This document shows, piece by piece, positions 54,801-63,924 of a stretch of DNA of 64,000 bases. Under the pieces are notes generated by a model. It was not told the DNA's origin. It ran no database searches and saw nothing but the letters and a program-made list of their open reading frames with translations. A program made the translations under genes and the position numbers. Position 1 is the stretch's first letter. Each line of letters opens with the position of its first letter. This DNA comes from Conchocele bisecta (lineage: Eukaryota; Mollusca; Bivalvia; Lucinida; Thyasiridae): NCBI GenBank assembly GCA_029237695.1, contig CM055267.1, positions 7,462,036 through 7,526,035 on the forward strand, given 5' to 3'.

Positions 54801-57800
54801 ATCCAGAGACGTGACTTACAAGTGTCTTATGACACGAGCATCCAGAGACGTAAGTGTCTTATGACACGAGCATCCAGAGACGTGACTTACAAGTGTCTTA
54901 TGACACGAGCATCGAGAGACGTGACTTACAAGTGTCTTATGACACGAGCATCCAGAGACGTGACTTACAAGCGTCTTATGACACGAGCATCCAGAGACGC
55001 GACTTACAAGCGTCTTATGACACGAGCATCCAGAGACGTGACTTACAAGCGTCTTATGACACGAGCATCCAGAGACGTGACTTACAAGCGTCTTATGACA
55101 CGAGCATCCAGAGACGTGACTTACAAGCGTCTTATGACACGAGCATCGAGAGACATGACTTACAAGCGTCTTATGACACGAGCATCGAGAGACGTGACTT
55201 ACAAGTGTCTGATGACACGAGCATCGAGAGACGTGACTTACAAGCGTCTTATGACACGAGCATCCAGAGACGTGACTTAGAAGCGTCTTATGACACGAGC
55301 ATCCAGAGACGTGACTTAGAAGCGTCTTATGACACGAGCATCCAGAAGCGTCTTATGACACGAGCATCCAGAGACGTGACTTACAAGTGTCTTATGACAC
55401 GAGCATCCAGAGACGTGACTTACAAGCGTCTTATGACACGAGCATCCAGAGACGTGACTTACAAGCGTCTTATGACACGAGCATCCAGAGACGTGACTTA
55501 CAAGCGTCTTATGACACGAGCATCCAGAGACGTGACTTACAAGCGTCTTATGACACGAGCATCCAGAGACGTGACTTAGAAGTGTCTTATAACACGAGCA
55601 TCCAGAGACGTGACTTACAAGTGTCTTATGACACGAGCATCCAGACGTGACTTACAAGTGTCTTATGGATGGTGGTGTGCCATGTGAGCTTTGTTCTCCG
55701 TGGCATTGTTGTCAGGTTCTCCCACTGCGTGTCGACAAACGGAATGATCTCCTGCAACAGTCAATATATAGATCCGTGAAAGATGTACACCTGTGTTTGC
55801 CACGTACATTTATTGAATATGTATCTGGTTAGAGCAATCGGAGAGTGGAGATATTAGGTACTTAAAAACTTTAACACATATTTTAAAGACTAATTTTACC
55901 TTGACCTTGAGAATGGGGGCCACATGGGTGGGCTATAGAATGTTAATATGGATGATGATAAAGAGGTATGTGAAGTTTCTAGTCAATTGGGCTTAGAGTT
56001 GTGGAGATATTGGGTACTGGTTGTGTGTGAATCCCAGAATGGATGAATTCAGTATTGACAAACGAGTACCCTCCCATCCAAGACTTTGCTTGATGCAAAT
56101 ACTTCCCAATCAACAGTGAATAGAGCAGGCGCAAATGTACAGTGATCTTGGGAATACACGGGTCACAAACTATAAGCCAGGTCACAAACTATAAGCCAGG
56201 TCACAACTATAAGCCAATCTTTACACCATATGACGTCACTCAGTATGGAAAGTGTGCAGAGACCAGGGGCCCGTTTCACTAAACTGCTTACGACTAAAAT
56301 GTGTAAGTGCAGATTTAGGATAGTCTGTAAATTTCAATTGATGGATTTACATTTATTGAGCATAGGCTGCATATGCAGCCTATGCTCAATACATGTAAAT
56401 CCAATACTTGTTTACAAGAACACAATGTTATTGCGAAATTTACAGACTATCATAATTTTGCTCTTACGAACATTTTAGTCGTACGAAGTTTTAAATAATG
56501 AAACGGCCCCCAGAATCATAACTCATAAAGTGACCAAGTGTTTGTAATGTCTTCTGCATTTGAAAGTTATGATACCAACATACCACAGTAGTTTGGAGTT
56601 CCTTCATACTTGCGCATAGATGTGGCTACCCACAGCAAGCGAAAATTGTGCCAATCGTTTGGAGTTGGCATAATTACAGAATGATGAACTGAATAACTAT
56701 CATGGAAATCCATGTGAAATAACGGTCCACAAATAACTTTACAATATCATAAATTTGATAAGGCACTTGATGGCATACATCAACCACCATAACAGGCTTC
56801 ATAGTATATTGACAGTTACAATGCTGATTTAATTTTAATTAATTTTATTTTTGTTGTCTGTTGCTTATTTTCCATTTCCCAATTTGTTTCATCAAACACA
56901 TGCACTATACTTTAGAATCATTTCCAATGGAAATGATTCTAAAGTGCTGGCAAACGTGTTTTTATTCAGATATAAAACACCAGCAGACGACAATATTAGT
57001 TTGCACCATTCTAAGGGTTAAATAAATACAGTGGAGGTCCCCAGGGTGTCTGGTTTAGAGAGGTTCCACTGTAAAACAGACAGATGAATACTTCAAGACA
57101 TGAGTGGCTACTTAGTGATCACAAACAGACATTATTATTGGAGGGAAATGGCATTGCAACATTTTCACTCGTCCTTACTTCGACAGAGATGGCAAAAATA
57201 AGAAATTTACATAAAAAACTCAGAACTTCTACTCGTCCTGCATGCATTCCCACTCGTCAGGACGAGCGGACGAGTGGAATTTTCATGCCCTGTGTAACAT
57301 ATCTAAATTAAGCTCAACTAACTTTCCTCTGTGTTTGGTTTAGAGGGGTTCTACTGTAGAAGGTACTGACCTTGTCCTTGGAGAACATGACCCTGCTCTC
57401 ACCGTGGACGTTGGACAGGAAGGTCAAGTTGGCCAAGGTCGTGTAGCAGATCTGCTGGAAACCTGCAACACGGCCGGCAATGGTGACACACCGGGAACAA
57501 GTCAACATCATTGTAGAAGTACGGAAAGCTTACCAAGAATAGACCAGCACCTGATAAGTTTGCGTCTTAATATTTCCAGATTTCAAATTCAATGCGTATT
57601 TTACGTTTACAAATGTATTATTAATTTTCTTCCATATTATATTAGGAAACAAATGATAAAAAAATAAAAAAAAATAAAAATTCACTTATTTGAGCTGCAA
57701 AAAGCAAACACTGTTTGCTTTTTGCAGCTCAACTAAGTAAATTTTCAACTTTATTACAGTATTTCCGCTACTCAATTTGAAAACCAATGCGCATTTTCAA

Positions 57801-59771
57801 ATTGCTGAGAGTATTTTGTACTCCCAGTTTTGATAATCAATGCACATTCAGCTAAAATAAATGAACAAAATATGCCACAACGCACCTTATCTGGAGCTCT
57901 GATAGACATTGGGAGATGATGGATGCCCCCAATGGAAGTATGTGTATACACTCACTAATGGTTTAGTACTAAATCCCATATATTACCTGTAGAAGTACAT
58001 GTACAAAATGGGGGGGGGGATCCCAAAATCAGAACTGAATATTTACAATAACAAAACTATATATTCAGCCCTGAAATCAGAATAATCCTGATCTGATGCC
58101 GGGTCCTCGCCACACCAGAATCACTTGGCCCCTCCCAAAAGCAGTAGGATCAGTAATAATCTTACTACTTTTATAATGGGCAATAACCCAATTCAACTCC
58201 CAGGTAACTAAAGAGCCAAAGATTAAAACGTACCTGAGGGCCAAACCAGGCAAATTGTGAATCCTATAAGGAGGAACCCATACCGTTAATTTACGCCGTC
58301 TCATTCGCCCGACCACCACCCACTCACCAATGGTGTACAATTGAAGGGCCATAAAACAGGGATAGTGCACACCAAATTGGTGAAACAAGTCTACTGTCAG
58401 GGAGTGTCTCACCCACAAAAACTGTAGGTCAAGGTCACCGAAAGACAAAAGGTCGTCAGCCATCAATCTGAGGAAGGTACAGATGATGTATCTGACTCCA
58501 TAAGTATATCAAAAGAAAGTACTTTTGGAGCGACACGTCCCATATTTTTTTTTGTATTTCAAAAAAAGGGGATCAAGATCGCCTGAGTGACACAGGGTAT
58601 AATTGTGCTGTTGACAAGCATCTATGACATTTACATCAATATTACAGCCTGATTAAATGTTTTTAATAAAATTGATTATTTTCAGAAATATATCCTCGGT
58701 TCCATAATTGTGACAAAATCACTTACTGGCCTGTTTGCGCTGGAAGCTCTCCAGTGCATTGTCATTGCAGTGTTTACACGAGTAGACGTAGTTGCACATA
58801 AAAGGGATACACGTGCTGTGGAATAAAGTTAGCAACACAGTGAAATATGTATGTATTATGCTATTATACACCAGGGAGCCGTGTCACTAAACTTTGTACG
58901 ACTAAAATATTTGTAAGTGCAAACTTAGGATGGTCTGGAAATTTCACTTGAATGATTTACATTTATTGAGAATAGGCTGCATATGCAGCATATGCTCAAT
59001 AAATGTAAATTCAATACTTGTTTACAAGAAAACATTGTTAATTTGACATTTACAGACTACATTGTTAATTTGACATTTACAGACTATCATAATTTTGCAC
59101 TTACGAACATTTTAGTCGTACAAAGTTTAGTTTAGTTTAGTTAGTGAAACGGCCCCCAGTTAATTGCAATTTCTGTCGGACAGAAGACATAGCGTGGAAT
59201 CTATACAATTCTTCGACAACTTGATAGATGCATGCGACCAATCACAAACAGCAGAATAAAAGCAAACAGTGTTGTATTTGCTGGGCCATGTTGCAGTAAA
59301 ATGCAGTGCCATTTGATAGTTACTGTAAAAATACTAAATATTCAGCCACAATTTCTTCTCAGAACCACTTGTATAAATATATGATTTACGGTTAGTATGA
59401 TTGTACTTGCTTAGCACAATAACAATGTATTTGGACACCATTTGTTTTGGGAAATCCCTATTATATAAGGGTTTCCCAAAACAAATTGTGTCCAAATACT
59501 TAGGGTTATTAAGGTATGGCAGACAAATTTACTAAAAATATGACTTGAAACATTACGCAATGCATGTAATTATCTGACAACATGTGATCCCCGACCCTGA
59601 AAAACACACAATGTACATCATGTTTTTGACCACACTGGCAGGGAGTAAGAGCGACTTGTGACACTGGCGGAGAGAACTTACCCGAGGTAGCAACTGGTGC
59701 AGTCTGCGTGGTACCACTTGCCGCATGCTGTACACTGTAACTCCACGGAGCCCAGGTTACGGCCCTTCCCA
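27644..59771 (-). CDS. ASH2L: ASH2L, COMPASS/MLL H3K4 methyltransferase core subunit (11 exons, both ends missing)
   Basis: Eleven minus-strand exons read in order without a phase error and follow the animal ASH2L protein from the atypical PHD finger into SPRY: 59682-59771, 58727-58815, 57371-57462, 55656-55751, 46787-46858, 38748-38838, 38467-38539, 36698-36915, 35960-36037, 34833-34922, 27644-27837, together 1183 nt (about 394 residues). Diagnostic matches to the family are ALANLT-like [23 protein letters not shown], the block around [20 protein letters not shown], and the SPRY signatures [13 protein letters not shown] and [21 protein letters not shown]2L works in the nucleus with WDR5, RBBP5 and DPY30 to stimulate MLL/SET1 methylation of H3K4; its SPRY domain contacts RBBP5. 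The N-terminal exon(s) and the last third (about 120-130 residues of SPRY and the DPY30-binding tail) are not in the window. Introns are loaded with tandem arrays. Confidence 0.93.
28077..33516 (-). repeat. 25-bp (CA-rich) minisatellite, on the order of 200 units
   Basis: Unit aagcactgataaacacacgc + acacg, length varying between about 19 and 31. It lies in an ASH2L intron. The ASH2L sense strand is almost stop-free in all frames because the unit has no sense-strand stop codon, which generates overlapping ORFs of up to 558 codons; these are artefacts of the repeat. The sense strand of each unit reads tgtgtttatcag|tg, an acceptor-like sequence. Its left two thirds are noisy; 32500-33516 is regular. 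Confidence 0.92.
33553..33900 (+). mobile_element. Foldback element family D, copy with a single internal unit
   Basis: ggaatgaatggcctttttgt through cttggaaaagt pairs with acttttccaag through ggccattcattcc (about 50-bp arms, 33553-33690). A tail follows with cttgctacgggccaatcaaa, ttagggaattgtgtaaat and tgtttgtgctggaatta. The same tail segment is expanded about 94-fold at 48660-53530. Confidence 0.75.
33941..34066 (-). repeat. tRNA-derived SINE, shortened copy
   Basis: Minus strand carries tggcctaggggtttt (A-box-like) and ggcttcaaacctcgcc (B-box-like). It matches the longer copy at 36431-36630, including the end gtgaatgggtttaac. Confidence 0.6.
34640..34790 (+). repeat. GATGATGATAAAGAAGTAT dispersed repeat
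   Basis: atggatgatgataaagaagt ... gcagagataatgggtacc is repeated with changes at about 55946-56015; the closing gactgacggacgg motif also appears near 37500 and 38090. Confidence 0.45.
34833..34922 (-). CDS. ASH2L: ASH2L exon: SPRY, GSWYYEV
   Basis: Acceptor cgtttcag, donor ctgg|gtaagg. Encodes [20 protein letters not shown] and [10 protein letters not shown]; the W-Y/F-E and GWSQ blocks are ASH2L-specific SPRY landmarks. Confidence 0.95.
34978..35175. repeat. Foldback family A core copy
   Basis: gtgaccagtgtagacccaga followed by a hairpin atcagactgcacatatgtgc. A second partial gttggatctgcgtctgcac follows. The outer arms are lost. Confidence 0.5.
35227..35470. mobile_element. Foldback family B, full copy
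   Basis: ggggccgtttcactaatctt to tagtgaaacgggccc, with inner gtacgactaaaatgttcgta / cgaacattttagtcgt and a shortened tip (gcatatgtagtatgc). Confidence 0.75.
35590..35659. repeat. Perfect 70-bp palindrome
   Basis: Arms of 34 bases (tggtctagtaacataaggtc ...) separated by two bases, ending ...gttactagacca, with no mismatch seen. It lies in an ASH2L intron just downstream, in the direction of transcription, of the 35960-36037 exon. No other copy was noticed in the window. Confidence 0.9.
35960..36037 (-). CDS. ASH2L: ASH2L exon: start of SPRY
   Basis: Acceptor gtttacag, donor catg|gtacgt. Encodes [20 protein letters not shown] and IRASH, matching the ASH2L block that opens the SPRY fold. Confidence 0.95.
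36132..36260. mobile_element. TTAACCCTTT MITE, internally deleted
   Basis: TTAA-bounded, ends ttaaccctttcaacacc and ggcgtgaacgggttaa; the middle hairpin present in 24786-25023 is missing. Confidence 0.65.
36431..36630 (-). repeat. tRNA-derived SINE
   Basis: Read on the minus strand, the head has tggcataggggttagg (A box) and gtgggttcaaacctcgcc (B box GGTTCAAACC) at tRNA-like spacing. A tRNA-unrelated body with ataccatgag-type sequence (reverse of aaatactatgaaagtatt) follows, ending in gttaaacccattcac. This is the best of three copies here. Confidence 0.75.
36698..36915 (-). CDS. ASH2L: ASH2L exon: pre-SPRY / SPRY N-terminal block
   Basis: Acceptor gtctgtgcag, donor cgag|gtatgt, 218 nt. Encodes [40 protein letters not shown] and ...[20 protein letters not shown]. 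This is the most conserved ASH2L segment in the window. An antisense ORF over it is only a shadow. Confidence 0.97.
37091..37337. mobile_element. Foldback family B, full copy
   Basis: gcccgtttcactaaactttg to gtgaaacggccccc. The tip cataggctgcttgcagcctatg has a shortened loop and a local duplication of tttacatttattaga. Confidence 0.75.
37560..38165 (+). repeat. Internally repeated GGGGGAGATAATCCATGACC repeat
   Basis: Three imperfect copies of a roughly 160-bp segment (taagtcgaaaagggg ... tctactcatcataaggaagc) at about 37630, 37800 and 37920, closing with gactgacggatgggacagac. This resembles a common mollusc dispersed repeat; no ORF. Confidence 0.5.
38467..38539 (-). CDS. ASH2L: ASH2L exon: basic linker (KGLRGQKRK)
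   Basis: Acceptor ggtttcag, donor aaggg|gtgagt, 73 nt. Encodes (K)[23 protein letters not shown]. It corresponds to the GRGAKRK...KKAR basic linker of vertebrate ASH2L; phase 1 in, phase 0/2 fit with both neighbours. Confidence 0.88.
38748..38838 (-). CDS. ASH2L: ASH2L exon: linker (DLYKVTP), source of the 75-bp array
   Basis: Acceptor tctccccag, donor gaca|gtaagt, 91 nt. Encodes [20 protein letters not shown] and [23 protein letters not shown] across the junction lines up with vertebrate FGLLDQDLSNIGP. The first 16 nt or so and the acceptor are copied in every unit of the adjacent array. Confidence 0.9.
38839..38910 (-). repeat. Founder-like first copy of the 75-bp repeat at the exon boundary
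   Basis: From the exon edge, ggggagatactcatggttta through cagtacaggtatcaccttgt repeats the unit once. About 320 bp of unrelated sequence then separates it from the main array starting near 39235. Confidence 0.8.
39235..46640 (-). repeat. 75-bp array carrying ASH2L acceptor plus exon start, about 98 units
   Basis: Sense-strand (minus) unit: tatctccccag|gacctgtac, then aaggtgacacctgtactgtg, then the remainder with gtttaaaccatgag. Every clean unit contains a full 3' splice site and the first 16-20 nt of the exon at 38748-38838. Period 75 is 25 codons, so both strands show 25-residue ORF repeats that are not genes. Units are uniform at 39235-40430, 42400-43640 and 44960-46500, and indel-rich at 40436-42370 and 44255-44960. 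Confidence 0.93.
46787..46858 (-). CDS. ASH2L: ASH2L exon: FGLLNS
   Basis: Acceptor cccattgtag, donor aactct|gtaagt; 24 codons, phase 0-0. Encodes [35 protein letters not shown] aligns with KTMSKERDVFLV of vertebrate ASH2L. Confidence 0.9.
46860..48300. other. Intron sequence without recognised features
   Basis: AT-rich ASH2L intron. I see no repeat family, exon or RNA gene here apart from short A/T runs. Confidence 0.5.
48314..53545 (+). mobile_element. Foldback element family D, copy with a hugely expanded internal unit
   Basis: Opens with ggaatgaatggcctttttgt and the same about 50-bp inverted arms as 33553-33690, with an extra A/T-rich insert in the loop. It continues into aaataaattcatcaagaaaa and closes with attgttgtgctgcaattatt at about 53517-53540. 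Between lies the 52-54-bp array. Confidence 0.75.
48660..53530 (+). repeat. 52-54-bp array inside a mobile element, about 94 units
   Basis: Unit ttgtgtaaatattttggaca + gagacttgctacgggccaat + caaatgttaggga; a left block has the form gagacgctacggaccaatca with gtcaggga. Other family D copies (33553-33900, 63925-64000) have one unit. 49060-51720 is full of single-base indels. Confidence 0.9.
54243..55675 (-). repeat. 39-bp array carrying the ASH2L exon end and GTAAGT donor, about 36 units
   Basis: Sense-strand (minus) unit: cataagacacttgtaagtca + cgtctctggatgctcgtgt. Each contains the last 12 nt of the exon at 55656-55751 and its donor. The unit touching the exon is 37 bp (lacks two bases). Variants acgctt|gtaagt also keep the donor; a few units have lost it (gcaagt, ctaagt, tttaag). 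Confidence 0.95.
55656..55751 (-). CDS. ASH2L: ASH2L exon: EIIPFVD, source of the 39-bp array
   Basis: Acceptor gactgttgcag, donor cactt|gtaagt; 32 codons, phase 0-0. Encodes [32 protein letters not shown], matching vertebrate [20 protein letters not shown] and VKTM. This is part of the winged-helix (DNA-binding) region. Confidence 0.95.
56165..56215 (+). repeat. Short tandem triplication
   Basis: gtcacaaactataagccag occurs three times in a row, the last one base shorter. Confidence 0.75.
56266..56511. mobile_element. Foldback family B, full copy
   Basis: gggcccgtttcactaaactg to aatgaaacggcccc, tip ggctgcatatgcagcc intact. Confidence 0.77.
56837..57021. mobile_element. TTAA palindromic MITE, copy 6 (left end decayed)
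   Basis: Right end accattctaagggttaa is typical. Central atttccaatggaaatgattc and cagcagacgac are conserved; the left end has no clean TTAACCC. Confidence 0.6.
57371..57462 (-). CDS. ASH2L: ASH2L exon: [10 protein letters not shown] ... MFSKDK
   Basis: Acceptor gtgttgcag, donor gacaag|gtcagt. Encodes [20 protein letters not shown] and [11 protein letters not shown]; vertebrate ASH2L has NLKEMCLSALANLT and TMFSKDKD. A nearer AG (tttccag) was rejected because it breaks phase. Confidence 0.95.
57680..57744. repeat. 65-bp imperfect palindrome
   Basis: gagctgcaaaaagcaaacac folds on gtttgctttttgcagctc; flanks cacttattt / aactaagt extend it imperfectly. Confidence 0.75.
58727..58815 (-). CDS. ASH2L: ASH2L exon: atypical PHD finger, second half
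   Basis: Acceptor tattccacag, donor gcca|gtaagt. Encodes (G)[18 protein letters not shown] and [16 protein letters not shown] and CxxC (CKHC) followed by RKQA match the family's CLPFM, CNVC and RKQAN. Confidence 0.95.
58873..59158. mobile_element. Foldback family B copy with local duplications
   Basis: agggagccgtgtcactaaac to gtgaaacggccccc. The segment atttgacatttacagact is tandemly duplicated, and tttag is repeated near the right end. Confidence 0.72.
59427..59499. repeat. 73-bp near-perfect palindrome
   Basis: gtatttggacaccatttgtt folds on aacaaattgtgtccaaatac, with inner ttgggaaatcccta / agggtttcccaa. Confidence 0.8.
59682..59771 (-). CDS. ASH2L: ASH2L exon: atypical PHD finger, first half (first exon in window)
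   Basis: Acceptor caacttgcag, donor ctcgg|gtaagt. Encodes [30 protein letters not shown]; vertebrate ASH2L has NGRQLGEVELQCGICTKWF. It enters in phase 2, so at least one upstream coding exon exists; none was found between 59772 and 64000. Confidence 0.93.
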
Positions 59772-61211
59772 CTGCAAGTTGACGTACATGTACCGTCATA
59801 ATAACAATCAGAGCTCCAGATAATCTTTGTGTCAAAAGAGAGGTGTATCTGCTGATTTCAAATCCAATTCATATTTTATATTTGCAAATGCTGTACTGAA
59901 TTCATCACAAATGTTCTGATATATAATAATATATGAGCAAACAAAGTCGACACTGCTTTTTCAAATCAAACTAGAAAATGTGGTCTGTCGACACACTTAG
60001 GGCCCCCATAGGTGATTTAAAATAAACAGACAGACGGACGGATGTACAATCAGTAGTGAGGGTAATTGTATTAATGTGGAAGGATGTATCGTTACTAAGT
60101 AATGCATGTATGCAATATGAAGATATAAGCTGAATGCAAACAGAATTGTTAGGTGATATGAGAAACTTTTCCAAAAACATACAAAAACTTATCGCCCTTA
60201 AATTGCAGTTTACGCCATTTGTAAATACACCTAATAAAACGGAAATTACATATGTGCAATATTCCGCCAGTGAAGTTTTCGTTTGTTTTTCACCATAGGC
60301 CGGGCACAAAGCGGGAAAGTTTTAGCTAAAGGACTGAAATATCGACCGCAGCAAGAAATTTTGAAATATATTGATAAATAGCGAAGCTGGCGTCACATCC
60401 GTTTGCTCTATTTTGAAAACTTGAAAAAAAGACGTTCATCTTTGACATCCAATAGAACCGGAAGTAGTCAAGATAGAGCTCTGAAAATTATCATCTTTTA
60501 TGCGCCTGACACTCCCCTATCACACTGACAAGAAATTATGTTGCTGACATTACTGTACAAATTGGAAAACGTTTGTAAAGACCACCCGTTATCAACCGAA
60601 ATTCGGCAAAAAGAATTTTTGAAATCGGTTGGAAAATAAGGAAGTTATAGAAAGTATGACGTCACTTCCGGTTTCGTGGAAAGTGGCATTAAGAGATTTC
60701 TGAAAATCTCTAAGTCTCGACTCACACTTGATACGAATCGGCATGCAAAATTTGAAGTCTATCCGACCAGCGGTTTGGGCTGTAGACTGAACGGCTGAAT
60801 AAAAATAAAAAAAACCAGCGAATACAATAGGTTTTCGGCACAGCTGAAAGCCGCCTCAAACCTAATAAATGGATAGACAGACAGGGCGAAACCTGTAGGG
60901 CACCGCCAATTCTCGGCGGGGCCCTAATAAGTTAATTTTCATCTTTATTAGAGCATTTTTCTTCCGAATTTGAAAATCAGTAGGTATTTTTAGATTAGTA
61001 TGCATGTTATGTACTCCACATTTGAAAATCAATGCATATTTAGCTAATATAAATATGCAAAATAGACCAATATATGGAGCTGTGGGCAATATCAGAATAC
61101 AACAGGCCATACTGGTGGTTGGACCATGTAGCTCCACATGACAGTGAGATACCAGCACTCAACCACCTGCTCAGGGGCTTAACTAGTGTTTATCATAGCA
61201 AACAGGAATAC

Positions 61212-61445
61212 TTGCTCAGGGCTCCAGATAAGAAATTAGTAATTGAGTATTGTCACTCCATCATTTCTGAAGCAATTGGGTATTTAAAAAATTTGATTGA
61301 GTAAAATAATCACACTACTGTTTATACATCAGCAGAGAGCAATTATTGAATAGTTTGCTTCGAAATGAAAACATGTCTTGGTATTTCATTAGCATTGTCT
61401 CCTTGGAGTCAATTCTAATGAAATACCAAGATGTGTTTTCATGGA
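61212..61445. repeat. GGGCTCCAGATAAGAAATTAG repeat with central palindrome
   Basis: Second copy of the repeat at 23141-23541: gggctccagataagaaatta, then cttggtatttcattagcatt / ctaatgaaataccaag. Confidence 0.55.
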
Positions 61446-62237
61446 AAATATGCAAATTATGATATACAATATGCAAAATAATCGGGAGCCAAGGCACAAC
61501 CGTGTACTAACCGAAACCGTGTTATAGTGAAGCGTGTACTACCGGGGTCGCACTGTAATTACTTTAACTTCTGTTCAAATGACATTATTTTATATGGGTC
61601 CGTTGCTAATGGAATTCCCGCAATAGTTGGTAACCGAAATGCGGATGATACCAGTACCCGTGCATGTCCAGAAATTTTATGACGTGATCGGATTCGATCG
61701 CGATTTGAAATCTTGGACCCCGACCATCGCGTTATAATGCAGCTGCAGTGTATTTGTTTTTTTGTTGTTTTTTTTTCAGGTTTGAAATTATTTTTTTCCC
61801 CGTAATAGGTTTGTGGTGGGTCGGGGCCATCCCACACAAACCGTACATAATATACATGTAATAGTCAGATACAAATATAAAATATACAATTACAGATATT
61901 CACCCTCTTTTGCTCTTGCAGTACTGGGTAGAAATCACTGTTCTATTAAGACTTCATGGTTGGGTGGTACATTAGAATCGTCATTAATGAGAGACCTGAA
62001 TTTTCAATAAAAAAACTTGCATGTTTATTAAGAAAAAGACAGTAATACTTATAATAAACCCGCAGATGACAATGTCACTCTCCAGCGCTGTAAGAGCCAA
62101 AGTTTGATTTAGCATATGTAATACATGTGATTGATTATATGTTGTCATTCATATTACCCATGATCCAACTGAACCAGCCCCACTCTGTAAAAAGTGAAGT
62201 TCAATCCTACTGTGCATCTACATGTTTAAATCGTGTA

Positions 62238-62466
62238 TTAACCCTTTCAACACTACAGCCGTTTATATAGGTGTTTTTAAACAGTGTAGATCCAGATGAG
62301 CCGGCTCATCAGGATCTGCACTCTTTGCAAGTAATTTTCATATTTATAAAAAAAAATAAAAATTATAAATCGATTATTTGAAAAGTAGTTTGTGTTGAAT
62401 GGAATTGACCGAAAATTAACATATTATATATAATCCATTCCAGTTATTTAGGGCTGAAAGGGTTAA
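62238..62466. mobile_element. TTAACCCTTT MITE, full copy
   Basis: TTAA at both ends, ends ttaaccctttcaacactac and agggctgaaagggttaa; hairpin gatgagccggctcatc in the middle. Confidence 0.72.
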
Positions 62467-63124
62467 ATGTTAAAGTTGTTGGTAACATTATGTATTGACA
62501 AGCCAATGTACAATCTGTTCCGATCCCCACACTGGTTATAAAACAAAACGCGGCTGGTTCCGTCAGATCATGGTCTTTGCTTGAACCTGTATTACTCTGT
62601 GTATATTATATTCTTCTACTAGATTCATATTTATAATGTCTTTATTGCCCAAACCTATAATATGAGGTGGAAGGGGGGGTGGGGAGGGGGTGGGGAAGGG
62701 GTTAAAACAAAGAAAGGAAGAAAAAAAACTGCACAAAAGCAGAGATTTATTATAGCACCCGCAACTAGCTCAGCTGAAGATGAAATCTTATTTTGGTATT
62801 TTTGTTACATAAATTAAACTTTTGAAATGATAAAGTCTGTTGGCCATTATTGCTGCCTTCCTGGCAATAGTGATATATTTGTGGTCTGTTTATTGTTTTC
62901 TGCAGCACGATAAAGGTACCACACATTTTTTATTGCTTTTTGATACTCGATACTTCTAATTTCAATTGGGTTTTTGGCAATTTTAATTGGGTTTTTGGCA
63001 ATTTTAATTGGGTATTTAAGCAAATACGCAGCTTATCTGGAGCTCTGCTTGCTGACTAGATGTTTTTATAATCTGCACAGATGATAGAAACAGTAGAAGA
63101 TATATGTTCCAGTTACGGATCAGC

Positions 63125-63240
63125 GGGCCATTTCCCTAAACTTTGAACGATTAAAATATTGTTCGTAAGTGCAAATTTAGGATCGTCTGGAAATCTAAAT
63201 TGGTGGATTTACATTTTATAGAGCATAGGCTGCATATGTT
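63125..63240 (+). repeat. Foldback family B, truncated at the tip
   Basis: gggccatttccctaaacttt, ttcgtaagtgcaaatttagg and ggctgcatatg are present; the right arm is missing. Confidence 0.65.
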
Positions 63241-63924
63241 AGTGGTAAGGTCATATAAGGAGTTGCAAAAATGGTAGATGCAGACAGTATTAAATCTCTA
63301 TGCTCAAAAAGCTCTATGAAACACGGATATGTGTTTTGTGTCACATGGACTGGAAGGTTACAATTTACATGTACGTCGAGCTGCACCCTTTTATATTGCG
63401 GGTCGATGGGTGTGTCGATATGCTGAGTGAGAAGAGGTGTACATTGTCGCCATCAGGAGACGTTCCATGGGTTCGTACGAGCCCCCTTTTTTGGAGACAG
63501 CAAGAATTTCTTTTTATATAAATGAGATCCGCCGTTTTCAGTGCAAGAACGAGCACACATTATATTATTCAAATGCCCTACTAACAAGACACACTCAAGC
63601 GACGCCAAACTTATTGCAATATGCCAATTTTCAGAAATACGTTTCTTTAATTTTACCAAAAATAGTTGTTGTCTGAATGTCATAGGACACATTTGTATTA
63701 CATATATTCTAATTCAATAAACTTGCTGAACACCCCTTCTTCGTGTTATTTACCCCTGGGAACTTTTATTATACATGGGTATGGCTATACGACTACTTCG
63801 TCTTTACGGGTCATTGCTTCCCAATAATCCGCTTGCGTGTGCTCTGTGTGTTGACCTATGCAGTAGCCAATACACCATGTACATGTATGTGTGAAGTTAT
63901 CACTTTACATATTTGATAATAATT

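Noticed and set aside
54244..55650. ORFs with [13 protein letters not shown] / [13 protein letters not shown] repeats
   Set aside because: Product of the 39-bp period; the meaningful content is the copied splice donor on the other strand.
57404..57667. Plus-strand ORF at 57404-57667
   Set aside because: Antisense of the ASH2L exon 57371-57462 running into intron.
59990..60930. Possible retroelement or gene in the long repeat closing with ggcaccgccaattctcggcg
   Set aside because: No reverse transcriptase, integrase or other coding motif in any frame; treated as a dispersed non-coding repeat.
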